A stretch of 64,000 nucleotides of DNA from Apus apus (lineage: Eukaryota > Chordata > Aves > Apodiformes > Apodidae). The stretch covers positions 1,731,990 through 1,795,989 of the forward strand of contig NC_067286.1 of assembly GCF_020740795.1 (NCBI RefSeq). Reading direction: 5' to 3'. Positions 25,006 to 38,600 of this stretch are shown piece after piece (positions within the stretch are counted from its first letter, which is position 1; every line of letters starts with the position of its first letter). The notes under the pieces are model-generated. The model searched no databases. It was not told where the DNA came from and saw nothing but the letters and a program-made list of their open reading frames with translations. The position numbers and the translations under genes are program-made.

Positions 25006-28000
25006 TAGTGGTGGAATACACAAGAAAAAAAAATGTTCTTTTTGAGTTACTGAAATATTTATTTAATTTTTTTAAGCATTAAATAATCAGGAGCTGTCCC
25101 ATAAGGATTGTGGGTTTGATGTTGGAGCAACTCCTAGAAAACATCTGAAATGTTAGGGCTTTGTTAGGAAGGCTTTCTGAGGAAAGCATCTACAAGAAGA
25201 GGCCATGGCTTGGCCATGGCAGCTTGTTACAGCAAGAACAGGGTGTCTTTGTCCAAATGGAGACCTAAAATCCAGTGTGATCCGTGCAGCAAGGAGTGAT
25301 GGTGCCTGGAGATCCATCCTGGTGAGGCTCTCCTGGAGCTCTGAGCCTCCCGAGCCCTATTCCAGCAAGAAGTTGGGATCTTGGCCTCCTCCAATCCCTG
25401 CTGAAAGGAATGAAAATCCCCACATTCCCATTGTGCCTTTGCCTGGAAACAGGGAGCTCAGGATGTTAGCTCAGGAGGCTGGCACAGCCCCGTGGCCTTC
25501 AGTGGGGTTAAGGTTGTGTTGCAGAAGGTCCAGGCTGCAGCTGTAACCCACCAGAGCTGGGTGCAGGAGCAGCTCGTGCTCTGGGGGGACCCAAACCTGC
25601 TGCTGAAGTCACTGTGTGTGTCCCCAGCCTGGCCCTGCTCTCAGAGCTGGGGAGGGTGAGCTCAGGGCAGGATCCAGCCCACCAGGACATGGTGGTGATG
25701 TTGCCAGCCCCTTCCATCTCCCTTGAGCCTCTGCTCTGACCTTCCCCCCTCGTGTCTCCAGCATCACCTGTTCTCTAGTCTCTACCAGTGATGAACAGGA
25801 TACAGGGCACCTGATTTCAAGTTGCTTTTTCTTCTCTCTCCACCCCCTTGGCATCTTTTCTCCTGCTCCATCATGCATCCCTCCCCAGCCTGTTCCTTCT
25901 CCCATCTCTCCACCTCTCCCAGACCACATGCTCACCTCTCTCCTGCCCAGAGGCTCCTCTTGCCTTCCCTGCACTTGCTTCAGCTCATGCCTTTCCCTGC
26001 CAACCCTCTTGGACCATCCTGCTCCTCCAGCTTCTGCTCCAGCCCCCCCTAACAAGGGACTGCAGAGAAGCCAAGCCAGAACTTTCCTGCCTATTGTTTT
26101 ATTATCTGCCCTGAAACAAACTCTGTCTTTCCAACTCATGGTCTCTCTCCCTTGCCAAGTGCTCATGTAGCCAGCACTGTGGTTTAGCTGGGTTAAGTAA
26201 ACCCTGGCAGGCTCCCAGCATGTCCTACAGATTATTTTTGGGTGTGTTTGTGTCTCATTCCAGGGCAAACAAGAGAGAAAAAGTGTACAAGGTTTCACCT
26301 CATTCTTTTCAGAGGAACTAGTTAGTTGTGGTTCTCAGGAAGCTGGGCAAAACTGGACTTCAGTTTCTGTGTTTGAATCCTTTTGATGGTTATTTGTCAC
26401 CCCTGTGACTGATGGCAGCTTTTTTTGCCTGGGCTGGGGACAAAGCCAAGCAATGTCACATGAATTTGATGTCCACCTAAGTCTGCAGTTTTGCTGCAAC
26501 TTCTGGAACATCTCCTGTAAACCCAGTTTCCCTTTGGTCCTACTGAAAATTATCACCAGGCAGATTGGTGCAGACTTCCAGGGCTCGTTGTCAGGGCTTA
26601 AAGGATGGAGAATTTCCACATTGAGGCACGTATGAAAGAGCTTGATTTCCAAGATAGAGGGCTGGGGTTTTTTTTGGAGGGAGAGGATGAAACTGTCCAA
26701 GCCAGAGAGGGTTTGCTGGAAAAGTAACCCAGCAGCTGACATTTTCAGCAGGCAAACTTTAAAATGAATGAAGATAAATACACTGCTAGTGACAAAGGGT
26801 TGGTGACCTACCCTTTGCAGATCAGATCAGTATATCTTGCCAGGGCAGGGACAACACATGTCACTTGGAAATCAGTTCTGACTGTAACATTACACAGTTT
26901 TTATTGCTGGATTTGAGCAACTGAACATTTTTCATGAGAGGGGAATTTTTCAAGAGTCTGAAAGAAGCCAGAAGCTGGGGCAGAGTTACAAGCCCTCTCC
27001 TCTTCTCCCCCTTTCTTCCCTTTGGAATCTTCTGCTAAGGCCTTAGGGGGAAAAAAAAAGATAATAATCCCATTTGCCTAAGAGCTGGTCTGTCCTCCTG
27101 CAGGTCGTTGCTGTCCTGGAATGTGACAAGGTCTTCAGCCATCATCAGTGGTAGCTGCTGTCTCCAGTCAGGCCAGGCTGTTGTCTTGGCAATCCTTTGG
27201 GTTACTAGCAGAAAACCAGTCCTCTGGTAGACTGGTGAGTGGCAAAAGGGAAGCCAGGTTGCTAAAGCAGGACTGTTTGCCTAAGCTGAGCTACCAGGTT
27301 GCTGCAGTTTCTCTGTGTTAAAAAGAAGTTCCCAGGAAGAAAGGTAAGAGGGAGAAGAGGGGAGAGTGCTGAGGGGGAAGAGGCATCTGTAGTGAGAAGA
27401 TACTTGCTCTGGAAGTGAGACCCAGAGGGGGGAAAAAATAGGAAACTGTCAGAAGAACAAGCTGAATATTGAAAAGATGACAGTGCTGGGTGCTTGGGGT
27501 CATCCTTGCTGGAGCAGAGACAGTGAGTTACATTCAAGGAGACAGAGAGAGATGCACGTGTTAAGGCAGTCTTAATGTCAGCCACCATCCCAGGCAGGCT
27601 CCTTGCTGCCTGTCTGGGAAATCACAGCATCCAAAAGGATGTTATTGTTTATGCTATTAGGAATTCCCTATAAAAATGGCTCAAAGTCTGCTTAAGCTTC
27701 AGACAACCCAGAGCCAGCAGCTTTTCATCCCAGCCATTCCTGGTGGGAGTCAGGTGTTGCCATCAAAAACACCCAAATCAGCCCTTGACAAACCTTAGGC
27801 ATTCCTAGCTAGCTGAAGTTGCAGTCCTGCCTGTGAATTTCCCATCTGTAAGCAAAGAAATAATCTCATTTTATTCTCCAAAGAAAGGCTTGGGAAATAC
27901 ATGGATCTTTTTTTGAAGTGGCTGGTCACAGTCCTGGAGTTGTCTTTGCTCCTAAAGAACCCTGTTGATTTTTGGGCCTCTATTTAGCATGGAAGGGTTT

Positions 28001-28198
28001 ACTAGAGGATCCAGAGCTGAGCAAAGTAGGAGGTGTGTAAAGTCATTGCCTAAGAGCTGGAGCATCCCTGCTGGGTGTTCAGAGTGAGCCAGGAAGCAGC
28101 TGGTGGAACTGAAGGCTCCTTTTGAAACCATGGCCCTTTCTCATCAACGAAAGGGTCCATCTCTTTGGTTGTATTACAACCAAATCTAAAGCCCTTGA

Positions 28199-28204
28199 TT
28201 TATT
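28199..28204 (-). terminator. FADS2: Candidate proximal FADS2 polyadenylation signal
   Basis: AATAAA on the - strand lies 1.35 kb past the stop codon, followed by a TTTGGTTGTAAT stretch. The distance resembles the 3' UTR length of mammalian FADS2. I cannot decide between this and the signal at 25000. Confidence 0.35.
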
Positions 28205-29552
28205 TTGGCATCAGGTTGCCTGTGACAGAAGCCCCTGGAAGCTGTTCAACCATATCTCCTGCTGAGCCATGAATGGGTTTTGGTAATTAGGTCTTGGGAA
28301 AAAAAAACAAAAAAAAAAAAGAGAGGTTTAGACAACTGGTAGGAGGGTTCTCCAGAAGGGTTTCCTGGTCAGTTCTGTCCTCAGCTGCCTCCTGAAGGGC
28401 CAAGCTGGGTTGGGCAGCTCCTTATTTTGGAGGGAGGACTCATTTTCCTGGCTGATTGGTTGCAGGAGAAGGACAAACAGTGCCATGGCTCCTGGCCTCT
28501 GACAAGGAGGCAGAGGTTTGGTTCCTGCCAGGCCTGTGCAGAGAGGCAGAACCCTGGTTCTTGCAGCAGCCTCCCAGGCTGCTCTGCTGAAAAGCCTGTT
28601 TGTGGTTACACTGGGGCACTCAGCAGCAATTAGTAGCTTATGTGACTTAATTTGGTCATTTGTGTCATGTACTGCCAGGCACGATGCTGTGCCAGGCCTT
28701 GTTGCTCATTAAAGGGAAAAAAGACCCTTTCCTAAAGGAGGCTTTTTGCTGTTCATGCCCAAAGATCTTCCATGGAGCCCCTGGGAATAAGGCCTGGTCA
28801 TCAAAATACACCTGCTGGGAGGTGGTTAGAGATGAGTTGTGCAGGGTCAGTATCACAGCTTTTCCTAAAGTGATGTTATGGTTAGAGAAAGAAAGGAGGG
28901 AGAGAAAGGAGAGAGAGAAAGGAGGGAGCCCTACTTGGGGGGAGGCTCTGGGAAGGGCTGAAAGCTCCATCCTGTGTCCCTGTGGGATGAGATTCCTGCA
29001 GGCAGGGCTGGTGGGCATGGCAGCCCATCTCAGCTCCCTCTTGCCAGGGGCATCATGGACCGTGTTAGTTTTTCCTGGATAACAAAGTGAAACTCTGTGC
29101 TGAGCTCCTCTTTTGCAAGAACAGGGGGAGAAGAGGCTGACTTGGGGTGTCCTGGGTTTGCCAGGGCTCACTGAAGCCTAAGGGAGTCTCAGGGGTCTGG
29201 GAATCAGGGGCTTGTGTTGGTTTAGGGAGAAGCAGAATGAATCCTGTTAAGAGAAGGTCAAGGTTGGGTATTAATGCCCCTCTTTTTTAAAACACTGCTT
29301 CCCTCCACCCTCTCCCAGCCTTCTGTTTTGTGCAGTGCTGCCATTGTTTGCCATCCCCTGAAGCACATTTTTGCATCTGTCTGGATTAAACAGGTTGCCT
29401 GGGCCCAAACCAGCTCACAAGACAGGAACCTCCCCTCCAGCTGTGCATGAAGCTATAGACTGAAATCTGAGAGTAAAAGACACACCTGTGATCCCCCCAC
29501 ATCCCCCCCCCATCCCTCCCTGTCACTCACACCTCCCCATTAAGATTTATGG
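28205..29552 (-). other. FADS2: Probable FADS2 3' untranslated region
   Basis: Non-coding sequence directly downstream of the FADS2 stop on the - strand, up to the proximal AATAAA candidate. It includes an A/G-rich run on the + strand at about 28888-28925 and a C-rich run at about 29494-29517. Confidence 0.5.
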
Positions 29553-29604
29553 TCACTTATGGAGGTAAGCATCCAGCCACAGATCTCCAGATTTCTTTAG
29601 GGAC
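29553..29604 (-). CDS. FADS2: FADS2 exon 12 (terminal)
   Basis: 52 coding nt after TCCACAG. It encodes (G)[16 protein letters not shown] and stops with TGA. The exon is too short to stand out as an open frame. It was found by matching the family C terminus, and phase and length agree with exon 11. Confidence 0.95.
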
Positions 29605-32600
29605 CTGTGGAAAGAAAATGAGAAGTTTGTTTGGCCTGTGAATCTTGCCTCCATAATACCCTTCCCCCCCACCCCACAAAGAAGCCTTGTTAGTGAATTT
29701 GGGTATAAATCCTTGGGGCACCAAATGTCTTTCCCCAGTATAGCAGATATAGTTGTTATTATAATATTCCTAATGTGCCTATTTTGCTTTTTAGGTCCCC
29801 AAAGTGACCAGTCTGAGACTCAGTGGAGCAAGAACTTCACCTGATGTCCACCATGTCCCTCTGGCCCTGAATAAAGAGCAGAGGAGAATTTCCTGGCCTC
29901 ACCATGTTCCACCTCTGAAGGTATTTTCCCTACATCCCCCCTCCCTGGGAATTCCCATGCAGAATTTTCCCATCAGCTCCACAAATATTATGTGACAGAT
30001 CTCAGCTGGTTTGGGCTCCAAAGTCTTCTCACCACCAGACTGTGGTCTGGAGGGTGGACATGCAGCTTTGCTTCATTTACAGATGATTCTTCTACTGGGA
30101 GGGCAAGTCAGTGCTGAGGTGGTTTCTGAGAACTTGTGTAGAGACATGGGCACTGTAGGGTGGGATGCTGGACATAACCCCCCTGGGTCTCAGGGTTGCC
30201 TGCATCTTCCTGGGTTGGGATGTGAGGAGCAAAGGAGGTTTGGAACCAGTTTGCAGCCCTTCTGCAGGTTGGGGCCAACCTGCTTTCATTTGCATCAGCT
30301 TGGAATGGTTTTGGAGTGGAGATCCCTGGCCTGCAGAATACTTTCTCCTGTTCCCTGTCATGAATTATTTCCCTTGGAGTAACTGAGCCAGAAACATCAA
30401 CACAGAGGCTGCCTGACAAGGACTATTAGACCAGTCTGCAACCCTGCCTGGAGGGAACAGCCCTGTGCTGCTGGCAGGGCTCAAATGGAAACAGCACGGG
30501 CTGTAACCTGACTCATTCCCCTTTGATTCATCTCACTTTGCAGCCCAAAGACACGTTGCCAGCAGCACTCATCAGCTGGCAGAACAGCCTTTTCAAACAT
30601 GTATTATGAAGTGTGGTCTATTCAAAAAGGAAGATGAAAAATTGATTGTGCAAAAGGCCCCTGGTAGATCAGGTTAGTGCCCATCTCGGTGCTCAGGGAG
30701 CAGCCTGGTGCTGTGATAGCAGTGCTGTGGTGGCAGGAGCTGCTCTGGGGGACAGTTATTTCTTCCCCCATGGTGGAGTGAAGCAGCTTCCCACCCATCT
30801 GTTGTCACCTGCCCATGAAATCACTGGAGCTGTGTCCCTTCTGCTGTGGGTCAGCACTGCTGCAGGTGTCCCCTGGACTGTGACATGAAGGTTATTAACC
30901 CAGTGACACCAGATGACAACACACCAAGGGGGTATTTCTGCAGGGTCTCTAGAATCCTGAATTCTCTCTACTAGGAAAGGTCAGATATTAATCTAACCAT
31001 GAATTTCCCTCTGCAGAGGACACTTAGAAGGACCTTACCCAACAATGTCTACGAATGCTTTTCCAAGAGGTTTCTCTTCATACTGGACTCCATACTTGGC
31101 ACATAAGGACTTCACCAAAGGTTTCACCTTCCAGAAGTTGTGCCGTGGCATTGTTGGAAACAGGCTTGAAGAGAGAAAGAGAAAACAAACCTGAGGGAAC
31201 TCCAGAGAATAACCCCACGGGAGGGGCATCTCTGGCTGCCTCCTCATGGGGGCTAATTAGTAACAGCTTATCCTCAAGCTCCACAAGCAGAGGAAGGGGT
31301 GAGAGGCAGAGAGAGGTGTCTGTGCTTTACAGTCCTCTGTTCCGAGGAGCCTTGTGGAAACTGAATGCATTTGTCACCTCTGGAAGCTCATGGAACAGCA
31401 AAGCAGGTAAGGAAGAATTTGGGATCACCTTGACCTATGCTGTTCAGTGGAGGTTTCCTAAGCTGACACCCAAACCAGTCAGCTTTGCCCTAAATGCTGT
31501 CTTTTCTACATGTTGTGTTGTCACAGGCAACAAACTGTGCCTATGGCCCTGATTTTAATTTTTTAACTTATTTTTACATGTTTGTTTTGCTTGGGTTTTT
31601 TTTCCTGGAACCTGGTACCCAGCAGTGTGCCCAGTCCCACACGACTGGCCCAAGCTATAAAACACTAAAAGCACTTTTTGCCAGGGAGAGGAGATTTCTG
31701 AAATGGATACTCAAGTTCAAATAGGGTATGAATCCACAGCCATTGTCACTGTTAGGTTTGTGCCACTGACTCCTAGTTCAACTCCAAATTAAAATGGGGA
31801 GAGTGAAGTATTAGGTAGCAAAGGAGGCAGATGCCATCCTTGCAGAAAGCAGACCATGAGCCCCAGAAGTCTGGGACTCTCCTTCCTTGGCTCACAGCAG
31901 CTTCAAAGACCCTGCCCCATCCCACACACGTGCCTGTAGCACTTTTCCCCCCCTCCCCAAAACCCAGTGGTGTGACAACCTGATGGTGGCCACAGGGTTC
32001 TGTACTCACTGGTGCTCAATTTGAAAATTCAGGTGCCCAGTGAACCAGTCATTGAAGAAGGACTGCTCAATGTTGCACGTGGCTGCCATCTGGGAAGGCA
32101 AGAGAGCAGCTGTGAGGAGGCAGAGTCTGCTTGGAAAAGACCTTTTAGATCATCAAGTCCAACCATTAACCCAACTCTACCAAGTCCAGAGCTTAAACCA
32201 TGTCCCTCAGTGCCACATCTACATGGCTTTGAAACACCTCTGAGAATGGGGATTCCACCAGCTGTGTTTGATTGCCCTTTCCATGAAGAAGTTGCTTCTA
32301 ATATCCAATCTAAACCTCCCCTGGCACAACTTGAGGCCATTTCCTCTTGTCCTGTTGCTTGGTACTATGGAGAAGAGACCAACCCCCACCTCACTCCAAC
32401 CTCCTTCCCAGTAAGTTGCACAGAGAGAGAAGGTGTTCCCTGGGCTAAACACCCCCAGTTCCCTCAGGTGCTCCTCACAGGGTTTGTTCTCCAATAGTGA
32501 AGTCTCAGTGTCAGAATTGCCCTCTCCTCTAGGTCAGAACAGGACCTGGACAACTGTAAAGAAGTGATGTCCTTTCAGCAGGCTGGATTTGTCTGGCCAG

Positions 32601-35600
32601 GCATTAAAAAGGTATAGAAAGCAGCTGCTTTTCATTTCAGCCCTTACTGCTGAAACAGAAACTTTAGAAATCCATTGAGCTCTGTCTCCAGCTTTGATTT
32701 GCATTGGGGCTCTTCTTTTGCTCTCAGGTATGGGCCAACACACCCCACCCAAGAAAGCCAAATGTCCTTCTTGAACCTGATCCTGCCTCCAATCTGAAGG
32801 AACCTTTTGATTGTCAATAATTATAGAAGTTTGGACATCCATGCCTTGACTTGGCATTGCTGGCTTTGGGGAGAAGATCGTTATGGGAGGGAGCATGGAG
32901 ACCATTTGCTAGGACCTGGGGTTAGTGGGATCCCACCCACTCTCTAATTAAATCTCTAATCCATTTTGGGGTGAGGCAGGGGTATTCTTTCCCCTCCCAG
33001 TTACCTGAGAGCTAAGCCAGTCTCTGTGCTTCTCAGAATCAATTTCCATTGGGATGTGATTCATCTGGGTGACCCAGACAAACCAGTGACTCTCCAGAAA
33101 CCTTCAAAAACAGGCAAAAAAAAATAATGACAATTGCAGATGGGGAGAGGAGGTCGAGTGGGGGTTTTCAGGGAGCACCTTTCCCATTGCTTGCTGGATA
33201 CACATGAATTCCCAACTCCTCCTGCCCATCAGGGTTACCTTTCTGGGTGTCAAGCTTGGCACACTGGGGCTCCCAGCTTCCCTTTGCTCTCTCAGTACCT
33301 TAAGTCTCAGCCCTGTACTGGGATGGATCTTGCTTTAGAGTGGCTTGTTTATTGCTCCTGGTTTATAACTGCATTGTTACAGTCCAGAAATGCTCTTCTC
33401 TTTCTTTACTCAAAGTAGTATCTCTAAGCTGAGACTTGGATACACATTTTCAAGGTAAGTGTCCAGAAACATCCTTGTTCTGGTCTTCAGGGTTGTTTGC
33501 TAAAAGAGCAGATGATCCAAATTTGCAGTGTTTCCCTTTCTTCTCCCAGTTTTAGCTTAATCAAAATAGGGAAGTTTTGGAAATCATGGGTCAGTTGTCC
33601 TAAGTTTTTCAGCTTGATTTCAGACCAAAGAGGTTGGCTAAGGACTTGGACAACCCTGTGTCTTTAGAGTCTCCTCTTTTCCTTAGGTCCAAAGTGTTTT
33701 GCAGTGATGAAAAGTGAATGTATGACCAGGAATGTTACATTTTGGGAAGGCAAAAGTTGTGAAGGTTTTTGTACATCTGTTGCCTTTCCTTTTTCATGAA
33801 AAATCATGAATTATTTTTCTGATTTATTTTGGAAGCTGGTTTTCACTGTGATGAAATGTTTCCCTAAAACTAATGACTCTGGGGCTAAATGGCACCCTTT
33901 GGTACTAGCTGGTAGACCAGGCAGTCTTCTCCACTGGGGAAGTGGTGGGCATCTCACTGGGAAGCACATCCAGTGCTCCAGAGGCCTCAGGAATTACCTT
34001 CCCAGGGAGGTAGGAAGGAGGTGGCCTGAGGCACTTTGGAAGGGTCCAACCTTGACCAAAAATGGAGAAGCAAAAAAGCATAAATGTGTTGGGATCAGGC
34101 AAGTGTGTGAGGGAATGAGGAAAGGAAGGAGGATCCTGGGCAGGGGAAGGTGCTGAGCACCAGAACCAGCTCTGCAGAGGGGAGGAGGAACTGGGAGGTG
34201 AGAAGAAGCAAGTGAAGCTGTGGGAGTAGCCAAGGTAACACAGGGAGGTCAACGACTGCAGAGAACCTACACAGGGAAGGTCTGAGGGACACAGAGACTT
34301 GGCTCCTCTGGCTCTGGAGGGAGGGGAGAGCAGCAGGGATGCCCTTTATCTCCTACCTGACAAAAGTGAGGAGAAACAGGGACCCCAGGACACCATAGAA
34401 TGGGATGTAGGTGATGAAGTAGCGTATGTAGTAGCTGATGGCCCAGGCGAGGTCCTAGGGGAAGAGAGAAGACATGAGGCATCACCTTGCCTATCTCCTC
34501 CCACGTGTGTCCTTGGTGGTGATGTTGGGGTCATTAATAGAGCAGAGGGCAATCCCTGCCCCCTGGCCTCCCTCCCTGCTCCAGTGGGATTCCTCAGGAG
34601 CCAGCCAGACCCCATCAATCTGGAGGGAACATTTCACTCACCGCCCAGAACCTGTGCCTGATCATGGTCGAGATGATTTGGATTTGGAAATACACAGGGA
34701 TGAGCAGAGGTGGGAAGACTGCAAAGCAAAGGGGAATGTTTCAGCCATCAGAGGGGTGGAAAAGCTTTGGGGCATGAGAGCGAGCCAGGAATTTAGGGCT
34801 GGTTCCAGGGGAAGGCTGCCTGGCACTGGTGAGGGAGGTGAGGTGCTGGTGCTGGGGGCTGCCTCTGCTTCACACCCATTCCTCCTGATTTATCAAAGAG
34901 CATTGACTGGAAACATGGATTTTTTTTTTTCCATGGAGCCTCTCAGGTAGAGGTTATTTCCCAGGCTTTGCTGTTCATCTTGGCTTACATGACCATGATG
35001 GTCATGTTCAAGATGCCTGGATGTCATAGAGAATATTCTGAGCTGATCTGGGACCTGCACAGGGATCCTGAGGAAGGGACGGATGAGCTGAGGCTCCAGG
35101 AGTTGCTCTGCTAATGCAGTAGGGGCTGGGAATGTCACCTGGAACTCAGGGAGAAAGGCAGAGTGCAGGGCAGATACTCACTGAGGAAGAAGTATTCGTG
35201 CTGGTGGTTGTAAGGCAGGTACTTCAGCTTCTTCTTGCCATACTGCAGGACACAGAGGAGAAAGCCCAGCCTTGGATTATGACATTCACACATGAGAGAA
35301 GATCCCCTGCAATTCCTTGTTTATTGTCTGGCAAGTTTGGACTCAACTCCTACACCAGTAAAGGTAAGAAGTCTTTTGGGATGGCTAAATATCTTGGCTT
35401 TGTAATTGTGCTAGGTGTAAGCTCCTTCTGGAAGTCTTCTGGCTTGGTATTCCCATCAATTCTATTTACTTGAGAGCCTGGTGGCATTTTAATGCATTTC
35501 TCCCCCTTCTGCTGTGCCTGTGGCTGTGCTAGAGCTGCTAGAGCTGCTCTCATCTCCATCATTATCAATACAAATGTCATAGGCACAAAGTCTGACCTTT

Positions 35601-38600
35601 GGTAAGTCACAACTTGGGGGGCCAGGGCAAGACACTGATTCCTGAGGAGTCCTCCATGCAAAATTTCCCAACCATTGATCCTTTTGACCTTGGATTGTTG
35701 GGTTTGTTTGGTTTGGGTTTGTTGTTTTTTGTTTTTTGGTGTTTGGTTTTTGTTTGGTTTTTTTGCAGGTGCCCATTTCTTTTCAGTGCAAAGAGGGAGC
35801 CAAGAGCACCTGGTCTCCCAACCTCATCTCCTTAGTGACATATCTAGAGCTCTACAGAAGTTTTTGGAGCTCCAGGAGTGTTCACACAAGGAGCCTGGAG
35901 AACCTGGACTGCTGTGAACCTGCATTTTCACTTCCAGCACAACAACTTCCCAATGAAGTTAGGTCCTGCAGCACTGATAAATCAGTCACATCATTCACTC
36001 TGGGCTGAGCTCTGAAAGGCTAGAAAAAGGATTTTATACAGGTGTGAAAGAGCATTGGGATAGGCTGGTGCTGGCCTCACATCTCAGGGATTTTGTAGGA
36101 GAAAGATCCAGTTTTCCTCATTGCCACAAATGTCTAAATTCCTAGTTTTCTCTTCCAGTAGTAGAACCAAGGTCTGCTTTTAAACCCACTTCTCAGGCAC
36201 AAGGTTTTCCATTTAAGAGTGTGACACTGATTTACAGCTGCTAGATACTGGCTTTCTTACACCCCAGGAGAAGGCTTTTATTTTAGTCAACTCTAAGAAC
36301 CCTCCTGCCTCTTGCAAATTCCATGTGTGCAAAACTCTGTGTCCCCTGCTTGTGTCTGGAGTTACTTTTCTCAGCAGTAGAAAAGCTGGCTGAGAAACCA
36401 CCAGCTCTTTTTAATGGTGTATTCCCCTGGGTTGGACTGGCTTCTGGTGCATCTTGGTTTCCTTTGTTTTGGTTTTAAAACTAGAAATCCTTGTTCCACT
36501 GTAAAAATGACCAAGGAGAGTACTTGGTTTATGTCCTTTTTTTGGGGTTTTATACTGTAAACAGTAAATATTTTGGCTCTGGAAGGACAGATTGAATTAA
36601 AACCCTTAACATAGCCTGTTACTTCATGTGCAGCACATGGTTCATGTCAGAAAGTATTGCTTATGAAATGATATCCCCTCAACTGCCCAGGAGAGGCTCC
36701 AGTGGGGAGGGCCTTGTACAGCTGTGGAAATGTGGAAATTTTCTTTGGAAATGGAAAATCAGTTTTGAAATGCCCTGGGTGAAACACTGAGGAGCACCAG
36801 ATCTTCCCCTCGTGCTGGTATTTCAAGCCAGCAGGATGAAGTGGCTTTCTGCTTTCTTTCCAGTCCTACCTTCATTGCATTTCCCAAGCTATCCCAAAGC
36901 CCTGATTCCCGTGGTCAGTACAGGAAATGGACAGGGAATTGTACACCTTGCTCTTCAGCCCAAGGTTTGTAAGGGTGTGAGAGACAAAGTCCTCTTAATC
37001 ATCAACAGATGAAATCCCTGGATGAGGCATTTCCTTTTTTTTTTTTTCCAGAATTCCTGGAAGTTGTGGCTGTGTAAGGCACATCTCCCAGCTCCTGGCA
37101 TTGCACAAGCATTTTTCTGAAGCCTTTAAGGACAACATTTTCCCATGTTTTCCCCCTCTGCCTTACCTCAACAGGCTGTGTCTCTCCGAGGACAAAAATA
37201 TGCAGCATGTTCACATCTGGGTCCTTCTTGAATATGTTGGGCTTGGCATGATGCTGGAAGTGACGGTGGTTCCACCAGTTTGCAGAGGCACCCTGGGCAG
37301 ATCCAAGAACAAGGAATCAATCCATGGAAAAGGACAGTCCTTCCCATGGTAGGATCACCCCTTCAGCTACAGAAACACCACCAGTGCAACTGTGACTATG
37401 GCCAAACTGTTGTTTGCTTCTGAAATAGCAACAAGCAGTGTCTGAGCTGTTGGTTGCTATGACACTGCTGGGTTTGGAGACCTGATTTGTCCTCACTAGG
37501 GACCATCCCTACTGAGAGAGCAAGGAATAAATCTGCTTCCATTCAGCTGAAGGTCATCATGGGAAGCTGTTATTGGTAGCTGGAACCGTTTAGGTTGGAA
37601 AAGACCTTTAAGATCATCCAGTCCAATCATTAACCTACCACTACCAAGCCCACCACTAAACCCTCCTGCTCCCTCACTGATGGTTATACTGGTTTTCCTC
37701 TATTGCCTGGGAGGAACCAGGCAAGACAGAGGGGGTTTGGGAGAATGGGCAGAGCTACATCCCACCCTCTCTAAGTTCCTGCTGCAGGTGGATGCTGTAA
37801 TGTCTGAACTGCCCTGGACCTTGCCCAGGTCTGAAGGCACCTTGAATGGCTGGGATGTAGCAGGATGGGATATTTGAAAAATACCAAACCTCAGTGTGAA
37901 GGAAGGAGGTGGAGGGCATGGCAAAAATAGGATGTTAAAATAGGGGGTTTTGCAATTGAATAAGCTTTGTCCTCAGCTGCTATAAACTGGTGTGGTGGCA
38001 CAGAAGGCTGTGGAACTCCTGTGTTCTCTAGCAGCTATGGTTGTGCTCTCTTGTCTCTTCTGCACAGCAGCTCCATGTGCAGTGTCCACTAACTTCTCCT
38101 CTGTGCCTCTGCTCACTGCAGAAAGGTCCAGAGCTGCAATTTCCTACTTTGACATAGTCCAAGTGACTGTAGCTGTTTCCACAGTGCCCTGGTGGGTCCA
38201 GAATGTCCTTTACCTTCAGGTGTCCAATGACAAACTTGTGGACAATGTGGTTCCAGGAAGACTTCTTGAAAACAGAGAGGTGTCCAAAATCATGTTGCAG
38301 CCACCCTGCCTGGGCCTGGGATGAAGGGAAATCAAGTAGTTAGGAAGCTGGATGGAATCAGAGCTAAGCACAAATGGAAATGGAGATAGAAGGCAAGTTT
38401 GGAGTGTGAGGAGGAGAGGTAATTGCCTGAAGTGAGAAGGTGAAGATCTCTGGTTTTGTTCTGGAGGGGAACATAGAATCATTTTGGTTAGAAAAGACCC
38501 TTAAGGCCATCAAGTCCAACCATAACCCTCACGCTGCCAAGTCCACCAACACATGGAAGAAAAGGCCAAAGAGGAGAGAAAAAGATGTGACCCACACTCA

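Noticed and set aside
13431-29552. CRISPR arrays, bacterial operons, or integrated viral genomes
   Set aside because: Nothing of the kind is visible. Repeats are CR1 or simple sequence, and no gag/pol/env-like frames or LTR pairs were recognised.
34642-34718. Shifted splice acceptor as explanation for IFPP in FADS2
   Set aside because: The called exon has exactly the conserved 77 nt and phase. Shifting by three bases would break the AG and the length match.
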